NCBI GenBank assembly: GCA_018417955.1
Contig: JACTVC010000006.1
Location: forward strand, 1,054,001 to 1,118,000
DNA: 64,000 nucleotides
Source of the DNA: Laccaria trichodermophora
Lineage: Eukaryota > Basidiomycota > Agaricomycetes > Agaricales > Hydnangiaceae
Reading direction: 5' to 3'
Program-made: the position numbers and the translations under genes
Notes under the pieces: model-generated
Told to the model about the DNA's origin: nothing
Seen by the model: the letters and a program-made list of their open reading frames with translations, nothing else
Database searches by the model: none
In this document: positions 9,201-17,142 of the stretch, piece by piece
Layout: each line of letters begins with the position of its first letter
Position numbering within the stretch: the stretch's first letter is position 1

Positions 9201-12200
9201 TCGTCCTCATGCATCTCTAACTGCGTGAAACCAGATAATGCATCCAGAGAGGACAGGACTTGCGCTCCTGATAATGACGATAGAATCTCCGTCTGTCTTG
9301 GAATGGGAAATTCGTCAGGCGTAGTCACAGCGTTGAGTTTCCGGTAGTCGACGCAGAACCGGGGTTTGCCATTGCGATAGGCGATCACCACAGGAGCGCT
9401 CCACGGACTCTTCGAGGGTTCAATGACGTCTAGCTCGAACCACTTGTCAAGTTGTTCATCCATCACTGCTCTTTTGGCGGGTGATGCGCCGTACATAGGC
9501 ACCGCTATTGGGACTTGTCCGTCTACTGTCCGGATATGGACTTTACTTGGGTGGTGGCCGAGTCGACCATCAAAGCCGAAAGCTCGCTGACGTCGCTTCA
9601 GCATTTCCCAAGCCCTTTCCTTCAGGTGTTCGGGAAGCGAGCCTACGTCCAGGAATTGTTCCATTTTCTCTGAGGGGTAAGTCGCCAGATCCGGTAACTC
9701 AGCAGTTTTAGGGCTGAAACTTTCCTCTTCTTCCACCGAAACTGTGTCTGCCTGGTGCTTTGAGGTTTTTGAGTCGACATTCTCCGTAGGAGGTGTTTGT
9801 TGGAAGTCCGCCCCCCCTTGGGACTTTTCGGAGATAGCTATGATGGCCGCGATCGCTTGAGCTGAACGAGATAACTTCTCAAGCTCCTCCTCCGAGTTCG
9901 GCGAGTCGAAGAATTCTTGGGGGTCGACTAGATAACCCAAGATGTTGCCCTTCCTGATCATTCTAGGATGCGGGCTAGGGTTGGAAACCGGGATCCATGG
10001 GTTTGAGGCTGAAATCAGAACATTGGGAACTATGAAGGTGGAGTCGTTCGCTGAGGCTAACAGATTCTTCTCAACTAACCATGTTCTGTCCTCTTCGAAA
10101 TGGCCATCGACTTTTATCCTCCGACATTCTTCTGGACGAAGACGACAGTCTTCAGACACGCGGATTGTCCTTTGCTCAATGCCGAATTTCTTCTTATCTC
10201 TGGCCTTCTTCGCCTTCTTCCTCTTGTGGAATTTCGATTTGATGAAGCTAGCTGCCGCGCTAGCGCTTTGCCGCAGCCTGCTGAAGTCGCTTGTACGGTT
10301 CACCCCTCTGGCTGGGACCGAGTGAGGGATGCCGGAGAAATTGACAACGGACTTAAAGTCGATTCTATGCGCTACGGTGAGTTCATAGTTTAGATGGTAG
10401 TCTTCTCCTAATAGGATAGGTATGGTCATATTGGGGACGACGTAGGCCTCCGCCTCCGTTTCAAGGACTACTCCCTCGCTGGACCTCATGAAGATGGGAA
10501 TTCGTACGTAGCCCTGGATCTTCGCGTCCTTGTCTGTAAGTTGCCACAACTCCATTTTCAGTCCTTTCTGACATTGCGGACGGTCTTTAAGGGACTCTAG
10601 GTACTCTTGCGAAATTAATGTAACGTCAGCGCACGAATCTAGCCGCAAATCGATCTGGTCGTTTCTCATTGATCCAACCCATCCTTGTACTGCAACGACG
10701 GAAACCCCCACAGCTGAGGATCCCGCAGGCGAATACCGCCTTTTCTTTAGTTTGATCCTTGAATCCTTCAAAGGGGGACCCGTTGTAGTGTTGGAAGAGG
10801 ATGCTTCCTTGGTCGTGACATCTTCATCTTGCGGATTCGAGGCGGGGGATTCAGCTTTCTCTGATTGAGTTGGAGGGGATCTAAAATTCGGCTCAACCTT
10901 CTCTGTATCCTCGCTCTTTGGTAAGCCAAATTCGTCGATTTCTTCTAACAAATGCTTCGGAGACTTCGGCTTATTTAGGTGAGCAACCCAATCCTCATCT
11001 ATCACCTCTTCCATGGTTGTCCGTCTAGAAGCGCTGGATGCTTCTGCTACGCTGGACTTACTTGCCTTCTCCGCAGGGGATTGCGAGGAAGTCAATGCCT
11101 GCTTAAAACCCTGGTGAGTGTTACATTGGGGTTGGTCTGGCTGGACGTTCATATGGTTTGATAGCCTCTCATTCATTAGTATCGAATACGCGGAGGCGTA
11201 AGCTTTCTCCGTTTCGTCATCCGGCCAAATCTCGACAGAATTGGCTGTACGCCTCGCGCCTTCCGCAACTGTGTCATAATCTGGGCATTCCCTGTCCCAG
11301 TGGTTATTGCTGCTGCAACATTTACATGGCGATGGGGGTAATTTACCCATCTTCGTGGAAACGTGGTCATTCTTGGGGAATGGGTATCCTCCTTTGGGAG
11401 GCGGCCGCTGCTTCCGTTGTATAACTTGAAAGGCTTCGTGTAGGATGTGTTGACCTGAATTAAGATCGCTCAACGAAGCCGGTGGTACATCTTCAGATGG
11501 GCGAGACACAGCATTGTCCGATGTAACGTTGTCCGAGGCGTATTCGACTGCATTGACCCGTCGTGGTGGCGAGTGCCTTTCAGGAAGGAAGCCCATCTGT
11601 TTAAGCTGCGTAACGATATGATCAATAGAGGGCGTGTTGCCACCCTTCGAAACTCTGTAAGCTTCGAGGAGCGCTTCTTCATGCTCCGTAACTCGCGAGT
11701 ATAATTCGCTCGAGTCTTTAATGCTGCTTAAAAGCAAAATCGGACCCCAGCTCACTGGCGCTTTCCTCATGATATAGAAGACCTCCAAGGGTCCTCCTGC
11801 ATCGACGGTGAGGAGCATTCTGGTGTAGATTATACGCCTTATGATGAATTCAGAAGGTGATTCTCTCTCGTGATTTCTTTCACGGAAAGTTTGCGCATTA
11901 TAGTAGTTATTCATCCTTAGCTGCCAGCGATGCCCTAAGAATCCATCTTTTATTCCTTTCAAGAATCTCAGGTAGTGAGAGCGCATATAGCTCTGGTGAG
12001 CGACTGGCAACGTCACAAACCATCGACGAACGGATGAGCCTTCTTTCAGTCGAAACCACAGCCAATAGCCCAAAGCCTCTGGGAGCCAGCCCCCCAGGCA
12101 CGCTAATTGTTGAATTTGCCAAAAGTAGTCGATCGCAGACCAGTGATTCCCATCCCATTCGGGTAGCTGTTCTACTTTTAACTCTGTCTTAATGGACGCA

Positions 12201-12607
12201 GGCATATTACCATAGGGAGCTGGAGGTCCAGAGTCATTATTCTGGTAGGGTGACCCTCCGCCGCCTCCAGGATCGCCTCCTCCTCCTCCTCCTCCTCCTC
12301 CTCCAGCCCTGTTGGGGTAGTTGTTGGAGTATGGTTGAGAAGAAGGAAAATTCCCTCCACTGTTGCCTCCTCCGCCACCACCTCCTCGGTCAGGGGGGCC
12401 ATTCCCTCCTCCTCCCCCTGGCGGCGGACCGTTCCCGCTACCTCTCGGTGGGTCATTGCTATTGTCTCTGTTAGGAGGGATTTGCAGTACTTCATCATGC
12501 CCCACTGATTCCTGCAGGAATGGAGCCATTCCACTGGAATCCGCAGGAATGGCACAGGAATCCACAGGAATGGACAGGAATGGCACTGGAATCCACAGGA
12601 ATGACAC
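6281..12607 (-). CDS. Gag-Pol polyprotein of Gypsy chromovirus B (2,108 codons)
   Basis: This is a retrotransposon polyprotein. Residues 1 to about 37 come from an inserted GGAAT-rich repeat, so the true N-terminus is lost. A Gly-rich linker (about 50-135) precedes the capsid (about 140-335). A perfect CCHC knuckle, CKCCSSNNHWDREC, lies near residue 427. The protease shows DSCADVTLIS near 652, with Cys where most have Gly. Reverse transcriptase has KPRFCVDYRKLN and the YIDD active site near 1186. RNase H has TDASDEALG near 1329. Integrase has an HHCC zinc site (HEQAY...TCDICQ, near 1690-1725) and D, D, E residues in SMDF, CDRDPRW and GQTEIVNR. The C-terminus (SEEFEVEKIVGHK to the end) resembles a chromodomain, which guides integration to heterochromatin. 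The frame has no stop. The first ATG used here lies in foreign sequence, so expression as written is doubtful. Confidence 0.9.
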   Translation of the reverse strand: MSFLWIPVPFLSIPVDSCAIPADSSGMAPFLQESVGHDEVLQIPPNRDNSNDPPRGSGNGPPPGGGGGNGPPDRGGGGGGGNSGGNFPSSQPYSNNYPNRAGGGGGGGGGGDPGGGGGSPYQNNDSGPPAPYGNMPASIKTELKVEQLPEWDGNHWSAIDYFWQIQQLACLGGWLPEALGYWLWFRLKEGSSVRRWFVTLPVAHQSYMRSHYLRFLKGIKDGFLGHRWQLRMNNYYNAQTFRERNHERESPSEFIIRRIIYTRMLLTVDAGGPLEVFYIMRKAPVSWGPILLLSSIKDSSELYSRVTEHEEALLEAYRVSKGGNTPSIDHIVTQLKQMGFLPERHSPPRRVNAVEYASDNVTSDNAVSRPSEDVPPASLSDLNSGQHILHEAFQVIQRKQRPPPKGGYPFPKNDHVSTKMGKLPPSPCKCCSSNNHWDRECPDYDTVAEGARRTANSVEIWPDDETEKAYASAYSILMNERLSNHMNVQPDQPQCNTHQGFKQALTSSQSPAEKASKSSVAEASSASRRTTMEEVIDEDWVAHLNKPKSPKHLLEEIDEFGLPKSEDTEKVEPNFRSPPTQSEKAESPASNPQDEDVTTKEASSSNTTTGPPLKDSRIKLKKRRYSPAGSSAVGVSVVAVQGWVGSMRNDQIDLRLDSCADVTLISQEYLESLKDRPQCQKGLKMELWQLTDKDAKIQGYVRIPIFMRSSEGVVLETEAEAYVVPNMTIPILLGEDYHLNYELTVAHRIDFKSVVNFSGIPHSVPARGVNRTSDFSRLRQSASAAASFIKSKFHKRKKAKKARDKKKFGIEQRTIRVSEDCRLRPEECRRIKVDGHFEEDRTWLVEKNLLASANDSTFIVPNVLISASNPWIPVSNPSPHPRMIRKGNILGYLVDPQEFFDSPNSEEELEKLSRSAQAIAAIIAISEKSQGGADFQQTPPTENVDSKTSKHQADTVSVEEEESFSPKTAELPDLATYPSEKMEQFLDVGSLPEHLKERAWEMLKRRQRAFGFDGRLGHHPSKVHIRTVDGQVPIAVPMYGASPAKRAVMDEQLDKWFELDVIEPSKSPWSAPVVIAYRNGKPRFCVDYRKLNAVTTPDEFPIPRQTEILSSLSGAQVLSSLDALSGFTQLEMHEDDVEKTAFRTHRGLFQFKRMPFGLRNGPSIFQRVMQGILAPYLWIFCLVYIDDIVIYSKTYEDHIDHLDKVLEAIELSGITLSPVKCHLFYSSILLLGHKVSRLGLLTHTEKVRAILDLQRPAKLSQLQTFLGMAVYFSAFIPYYSDRCYPLFQLLRKGAKWVWTAECEIAFNSIKSALQEAPVLGHPIEGLPYRLYTDASDEALGCALQQIQPIAIKDLKGTRLYNQLRKAHEAGKPPPNLVVQLPSSLKDGLIAESWADNFDETIVYIERVIAYWSRTFKSAETRYSTTEREALGAKEGLVKFQPFIEGEKVTLITDHAALQWAKTYENSNRRLAAWGTIFSAYAPLLSIVHRPGRKHSNVDPLSRLYRAPPPQDSPVRDDSIALEMNPVHIDFSSNPSMGKAAFMVFSIHDCIEEIREVSVNTRSTNRKRDLPPDSIKEPEEPIPRTDETHTVEPSDAYWGVTNPPPNVLVHMAKDMRQEWVEAYQEDPHLVKIWKDPKSLVENWTPGHRFFKDPDGLLFFRDADYQPRLCVPLGKRRLLLEEAHEQAYESAHQGPEKLWQKLSVRFYWKRMKADIMKFVQTCDICQKVKHPNFNKYGYLIPNPIPSRPYQSISMDFIVNLPWSEGYNAIHVTVDRLTKHGIFTPTTTGLDAEDFGALFVQKVACRFGLPESIICDRDPRWTSDFWKAVAKFLRTKMSLSSSHHPQHDGQTEIVNRFLEVMIRAFTANHKETWALWLPLLEWAYNSSVHASTCATPNFLMFGFEPRTPIDFLLPSDAKGKEIARTNAEDWLTHLQMHRDSARQAIAHAQHHQAREHNKGRKALNLNVGDKVLVNPHSLEWAEAKGDGAKLTTRWIGPFEVLQKINPNVYRLRMGDNYLGSPVINIQHLKKYETDASNGDRTLLPDSFVRKPESEEFEVEKIVGHKRMGKKATLKYLIRWAKYGPQFDTWATATDLKNSPLLLKEYRAQHNL

Positions 12608-12835
12608 AGGAATCCACAGGAATCCACTGGAATGGACAGGAATGGCACAGGAATGGACAGGAATGGCCTAAAACACATCTTTTTCCAAGCTTAGCTAAAT
12701 GTCACATGACTTCATCAACTCAGACCTTATGTTCATAATTTCTAAGAATTCCTTATGCTATTTAGGCTTGAATAGGGAGAATCACAGTGTATTTGATAGA
12801 ACTACATAAATCTATTCTACTACATTGAGTGTTAA

Positions 12836-13190
12836 AGGGAGGGGGGAGGAGTGGGGGAGAGTGATGGAGGGGGGAGGGAGTGGTAGGGAGAGAGAGTAGT
12901 GGAGAAGGAAGGGGGGGGAGCAGGAAATGAGGGAGGGGGGAAGGGAAAAGGAAAGGGAGACAAGGAATAGGGGATTGACAAGGAAGGGGGAGGGAAAAGG
13001 GAGGGGGAGGAACAAAGGGGGGAGGGAAAAGGAAGGGGGAGAGAAAAGGGGAGATGGACAAAGAATGGGGAGAGAAAGGGGAGGGGAGATGGACAAGGAA
13101 GGGGGAGAGAAAGGGGAGGGGAGAGGACAAAGATAGGCTAAAGGAAGGGGGGACAGGGAAGGGGGGAAAAGGGAGGGAAGGAAGGCTCGA
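12836..13190 (+). repeat. Polypurine tract, about 350 bp (G/A on the plus strand)
   Basis: The plus strand is almost entirely G and A, in irregular GGGGAGG, GGAAAAGG and GGAGAGAAA units, with only scattered T and C. ORFs read from it on either strand are low-complexity Arg/Gly/Glu or Pro/Ser/Leu and are not credible genes. Such mirror-like purine tracts can form triplex DNA. Confidence 0.8.
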
Positions 13191-13880
13191 CGACGTGGGC
13201 GCGCGTTGTCGTCGTGTCGCGTTGTCGTCAATGTGTTGCGTTGTCGACGACGTGGGCGCTCGACGATGTGGGTGCGCGTCGTCGTCGTGTTGCGTTGTCG
13301 TTGTTGTGTTGCGTCGCCGTCGTGTCATCGTCGTGTCGCGTCGCCGTCGTGTCGTCGTATGCGCTCGTCGTCGTCTTCGCCAACAGGGTGGGCGCTCTAT
13401 GTCGTGGGCCCTCGTTGTCGTCGTGTCGTAACGTGGTGTGGTATTTGTCAACGGGCACTCATCGTCGTGAGCGCCCGTCCTGTCGTGGTGGTCGTTAACG
13501 AGACATGTTGGGATGGGGCACTCACCTTGTTGCCACGTCGCTGACAGCGACGTGGCACCTTGGTTTCCCAACGTCGGGGGCACGTCCTCGTCCGTGGTCG
13601 TGGCCGTCTGTTGACGTGGCCATCCTCCGTTGACGTGGTCATCGTCCGTTGATGTGGTTGTCGTCCATTGGCGTGTAGTCGTCGTCCTCGTCGTCCATTG
13701 ACGTGGTCGACATCCGTTGACGTGTGGCCGTCCTCGACGCTGACGTGTCGTCGTCCATCGTCGTCCTCGGTGGGCGGTGACGGCGACGGCGACGGTTGTT
13801 GCTGGCGGTGGCCGTTGGCGAGGGTGGTGACGTGGTGTGCTGGGTTGTTGTCGACGACGATGGTGGTGGTTAGAAGACAA
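13190..13880. repeat. GTC/GAC-rich low-complexity region
   Basis: This stretch is built from irregular CGTCGTCGTGTCGCGT, GACGTGG and CGTTGACGTGG motifs. All six frames stay open for long distances because the repeats lack stop codons. No protein family is visible. It fills the interior of the GGAAT-rich element. Confidence 0.7.
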
Positions 13881-13905
13881 ACGTTGTGGATTGTTTGATG
13901 ATGCG

Positions 13906-13939
13906 AAATCGAGCCTCGGCGTTTGCCGAGACTCGATTT
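13906..13939. repeat. 15-bp hairpin with 4-nt loop
   Basis: Arms AAATCGAGCCTCGGC (13906-13920) and GCCGAGACTCGATTT (13925-13939) pair over 15 positions with one mismatch around a GTTT loop. It lies inside the GGAAT-rich element at the edge of the GTC-rich tract. It could be an internal inverted repeat of that element or an unrelated transposon footprint. Confidence 0.6.
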
Positions 13940-14192
13940 GGGTATGGGTATATTAATGTTTATTAATATTATTGATTAGTAATGTGTATTCCGGACATTG
14001 CATTCCAGTTGCATTCCTTTTTGTCCATTCCGGGGACCATTCCGGCTACTAATCAGGAATGACATCATTCCTGAGGAATATTTGTCCCCCGGAATGTCAT
14101 TTTGGCTGGTGTCTCTGCCAAATTTGATTCCTCTGGATTCCACTGGATTCCGCAGGAATGACCGGAATCCGGCAGGAATCAGTGGGGCATGA

Positions 14193-14653
14193 TAAAGACC
14201 TCGGTTTGAAGGCCCCTGGTCTAGACTGTGGGTGGAATTGGAGAGGAGGGGGGCTTTTGACGTGGACCGCAGTGCAAATGATGTGGGCTGCCCCACCGTT
14301 GATGAGGGCGGCGACGATGTTGACGAAGACCGTGACGAAGGCCACGACGACGTTGATGAGGGCCATGACGATGTTGCTGAAGACGATGTCCTTGCAGGTA
14401 CTGCCGCAATGTGTTCGACGGCAGCTTCTGCTTGGAGATGAGTCAGTTGAACGAGGTAGGAGTGAGGATAACGCATCTCGGTGACCCCTGCTTCTTTAGC
14501 TGGAACTTCTGTCTCCCTGCTAACCTGCTCGTCCATGCCCACCACCTTCACATCGTCCTTCGAGTTCCCCGAATCCCTCACATCGTTAGCGTGAGCTGGA
14601 GTTGAGCCCCATGGGCGTTGAGCGGCGTTGATGTGCTTCGGTAGCCCAAACAC
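14193..14653 (-). pseudogene. Truncated second copy of the gag-position ORF
   Basis: The frame 13976-14653 encodes 225 residues. Its first about 95 (AAQRPWGSTPAHANDV, THLQAEAAVEHIAAVPARTSS) align with the C-terminal half of the ORF at 14845-16554 (AAQRSRDSTPAHATG, TPLQADAVSEHIAAVTTRTSS), with small gaps. The last about 70 residues are read from the GGAAT-rich element and are not original. It lacks the N-terminal half. It is a tandem or nested duplicate of a repeat-associated gene, on the same strand. The biochemical role is unknown. Confidence 0.55.
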
Positions 14654-14685
14654 CTCATCTGGTCAATCTTCGTAGGAGCTCTTTA

Positions 14686-15014
14686 CTCTCCCCCACCTAT
14701 TCCTACCGGACTCCTACTGGATTCCCGGAATCCTACCGGACTGGACTAGGACTGGGACACATTTTATGTTGGCTGATCACCATACAAATTTTGTATCCTA
14801 GTCCTAGTGGAGTCCTAGTAAACTCCTACTGGAATGATCCCAAATCACCAGGAATTGTGGAATTCTACTGGATTTTTAAGGAATGAGTCCAGTAGGAGGG
14901 GGAATGGAGAAATATGTGAAAATGCCTTTTTGGAAATTTTGTTAAAATCCGGTAGGAATCCAGTAGGAATCCTACTGGAGTCCCGGAGTCCAGTAGGAAT
15001 AGGTGGGGGAGTGA
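14686..15014. mobile_element. 329-bp palindromic MITE
   Basis: The ends are inverted repeats, CTCCCCCACCTATTCCTAC on the left and its complement on the right (through GTAGGAATAGGTGGGGGAG), flanked on both sides by TA. Inner sequence is GGAATCC/TAGGACT-rich and also pairs, so the whole unit is nearly a hairpin. There is no coding capacity. A TA target duplication would fit Tc1/mariner-type MITEs, but the superfamily is inference. It replaces the C-terminus of the ORF at 14845-16554. Confidence 0.7.
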
Positions 15015-16554
15015 TAAGTATTGCTTCGTAGGCTTGCGAAAAGCGCAGAGGCGGTTGTTGCAGGAAAGAAGTGGTAGTGGGGTGGCTGGTGAGTGAAGGC
15101 CCAAAACATCGTGATTGGGCTTTTGATCGTCGTTTTTGAGCGGTTGAAGGAGAACAGATTGGGACCGATGAAACGAATTGCCGAGCGTGTCGTCTGCTTG
15201 GAAAAGGACGAGCTGGGTGTGGAGGAACCGCGCTGGCGAACGAGTGCGGAAACGACATTGAAGGCCCGAAGTGGAGGTTGAGAGCGGAACGGGGGGTGTA
15301 GGGTGAAATGGAGGGCCGACTGCTAGCAGAAAACCAAGTCCACGGCCGAGAACTTATCGAGTTGACGGATGAGTGCGGAAGGGGAATTGAGTGCGGAAGG
15401 GGAACTGAGTTTGGAAGGGAAATTGAGTGTGGAAGCGGGCTTGTAGGCCCCGGAAATGGATTTGGGGTGGAATTGGAGACGCGAGGGGCAATCGAGTTGG
15501 ACTGTGACGTCGTTGCTATAGACGACGTCCTCGTAGTTACTGCCGCAATGTGTTCGCTGACGGCGTCTGCTTGAAGAGGAGTCAGTGGAACGGGAGGCGA
15601 ATGGGTACATGGCACCGTGGTGACCCCTTCCCCCTCAGCTGAATCTTCTACCTCCACAACAACCTGCTCGTCGACCTTCCCAACCTCCGCATTGTCCTTC
15701 GAGTTCCGTGCACCGGTAGCGTGAGCTGGAGTTGAGTCGCGTGAACGTTGTGCGGCTCCAGGTGAGTCAGTGCGGTTCGACTTCGCAAAGGCCTCATTTG
15801 AACGAGCTTCGCGGATTGTTGGAAAGTCGGACTTGAGGGGGGTGACTGAGAGTCGACAATTCAACGGAAATCGAGTGGTTAGCAGAGACGATGTTGGTAT
15901 TGTGTCGAGCCTCAAAGACGACGTGCGGTCTTCTCTGCCAACTGTGGGATCGGCTCTCGATGGCATTGTTTGTGAGCGATTGCTTTGCACGTTGAGCAGA
16001 AGACGTGACTCTCGCAGATAACTGGTAGCGCTAGGAGTGTTGTGTGTTTGTGGTGATGGGGTGAATGAAGATGTCGACGCAAAGGGTTTGTTCCACAATA
16101 CGTTGGGTAAAACGAAAGACGGGGGTTGTTTGATCCTTTGTACAGTTGCAAGTTTGTCAATGGCTGGTTGGAAGAGATGGGGCCAGAAGTTGCATTCTAC
16201 AATTTTGCGAGCGAAAACGAGGCGCATGATGAGTGCCCCCCAGCAAACAGTGAGATACTCAGGGCCATTGGAACTTGCCCATAATTCCTTAATGGGATCT
16301 GGTGAATGTGGGGGAGAAATGAGGAATTTAGAAGAAAAATAGACCAGATAATCCTGAAGATCATCCACAACGTTGCTGAGCTCGGAAATAAGCTCATGCC
16401 ATAAAGTTCTTTTGGAACCAATTGAAATAAAGTCTCGAGATTTGTTGAGAGAGTAAGAAATGAGTCCATCCAGGGCTTCAGATAGGGAATAAGGGCCATG
16501 GAGGGGAGTATAGACATAACAAGCACGAAGATCATAGAAAGATGAGGGGTGCAT
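14845..16554 (-). CDS. Gag-position ORF of a second retroelement, C-terminus replaced by a MITE (about 569 aa)
   Basis: I do not recognise a family. The ATG at 16554 lies 43 bases after a primer-binding site identical to that of element A, so the ORF sits where gag starts. Residues 1 to about 140 look globular (DLRACYVYTPLHGPYSL, DDLQDYLVYFSSKFL, CWGALIMRLVFARKIVECNF); about 150-570 is Ser/Pro/Thr-rich and disordered, as in many Gag linkers. The final about 56 residues (from ITPPPIPTG) are translated from the MITE at 14686-15014, so the original end is lost. A diverged partial copy follows at 14193-14653. A second frame overlaps the start and reads a CGNC motif, but it is short. Confidence 0.45.
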   Translation of the reverse strand: MHPSSFYDLRACYVYTPLHGPYSLSEALDGLISYSLNKSRDFISIGSKRTLWHELISELSNVVDDLQDYLVYFSSKFLISPPHSPDPIKELWASSNGPEYLTVCWGALIMRLVFARKIVECNFWPHLFQPAIDKLATVQRIKQPPSFVLPNVLWNKPFASTSSFTPSPQTHNTPSATSYLRESRLLLNVQSNRSQTMPSRADPTVGREDRTSSLRLDTIPTSSLLTTRFPLNCRLSVTPLKSDFPTIREARSNEAFAKSNRTDSPGAAQRSRDSTPAHATGARNSKDNAEVGKVDEQVVVEVEDSAEGEGVTTVPCTHSPPVPLTPLQADAVSEHIAAVTTRTSSIATTSQSNSIAPRVSNSTPNPFPGPTSPLPHSISLPNSVPLPHSIPLPHSSVNSISSRPWTWFSASSRPSISPYTPRSALNLHFGPSMSFPHSFASAVPPHPARPFPSRRHARQFVSSVPICSPSTAQKRRSKAQSRCFGPSLTSHPTTTSFLQQPPLRFSQAYEAILITPPPIPTGLRDSSRIPTGFLPDFNKISKKAFSHISPFPLLLDSFLKNPVEFHNSW

Positions 16555-16596
16555 GACCAAGAGAAAAATGGAGATGGCTGGCCAGGATGTCGACAG

Positions 16597-16611
16597 TTCC
16601 CACAGTGTCCA
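16597..16611 (-). other. Second primer-binding site
   Basis: The minus strand reads TGGACACTGTGGGAA, preceded by AAGG and a TTACA end. The core and spacer are identical to the site at 2771-2792 while the surroundings differ, as expected for a conserved tRNA-binding site in two different elements. Confidence 0.5.
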
Positions 16612-16615
16612 CCTT

Positions 16616-17142
16616 TGTAACGCACTTCTTGTGTGTTAAATGTGGGGAGCTGTCGATGAAAGTCGTATGGCGAGCCAGAATGATAATGGTGTGAAGACCA
16701 AGATATGATCAGCTATGATCTAACTCAGATCTCAGTCCAAAGAGAGAGAAATAGGGGGATTCGGCCAGTATCTAGCAGAGATTGCTGATGCTTTGGAAAT
16801 CCGTTGCACGATCTCCGCTCCTTCTCAGGAAATCCTCAAGAAGGTGATACTGAGAGAAATAAGCCAAGCTGTAACTGAACACCTCTAGGAGAGTATTCAG
16901 TGACCCTGCTAAACTCAAATCACTTACAATACTTCTAGGGGGAACGCGGTACGACGCTGATCCTGATGCAGAGTATACGTAGTGGTGGTTTGAAAGATAG
17001 AAGAAGATGTATTGTCACATGACTACTGCTGACAAGTATGGAAGGAGTCATGTGATACAAATGCTAAGTGATGGAAAGTAAACCATATAGAACAAGGATA
17101 TAACACATCCGTTACATGCACTGACAAATACATATCACTACA
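16616..17142 (-). repeat. Candidate LTR remnant (outer border uncertain)
   Basis: The inner border is TGT at 16616-16618 on the plus strand (ACA on the minus strand) next to the primer-binding site. The outer border is placed at CTACA, 17142, because the length (527 bp) then resembles the LTR at 2790-3333, but other ACA positions nearby would also fit. The sequence is not obviously similar to the other LTR beyond the border block. Confidence 0.3.

Larger units (their letters stand above)
2790..12494 (-). mobile_element. Ty3/Gypsy chromovirus B, 5'-truncated: gag-pol, extra ORF, 3' LTR
   Basis: Minus-strand order is partial gag, zinc knuckle, protease, reverse transcriptase, RNase H, integrase and chromodomain in one open frame (6281-12607), then an 874-codon ORF (3359-5983), a polypurine tract and the LTR. 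The 5' border is at about 12494, where the Gly-rich gag linker abuts a GGAAT-rich inverted-repeat element. The N-terminal gag part seen in element A is missing. The pol frame is completely open, so the element was recently active or its truncation is recent. The protease-RT-RNaseH-integrase order is that of Ty3/Gypsy rather than Copia. Confidence 0.8.
12495..14192. mobile_element. GGAAT-rich inverted-repeat element with low-complexity interior
   Basis: Both ends carry the same inverted terminus, TCATGCCCCACTGATTCCTG, at 12495 reading right and at 14192 reading left. Each is followed inward by about 180-200 bases of imperfect GGAATCC/GGAATGG repeats that can pair with each other. The interior holds a purine tract and a GTC-rich tract but no transposase. 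The right end is flanked by TA, the left by CA, so a TA duplication is possible but not proven. It interrupts retroelement sequence on the left and a gag-like ORF on the right. It could also be two separate small elements; the single-element reading is inference. Confidence 0.5.

Noticed and set aside
12762..13880. Minus-strand ORF of 372 codons, His/Arg/Thr/Pro-rich
   Set aside because: It is read entirely from the GTC-rich and purine tracts, which keep all frames open; composition is that of the repeat and no domain is visible.
14834..15574. Plus-strand frames opposite the gag-position ORF
   Set aside because: They are shadows of the minus-strand frame and the MITE and show no family features.
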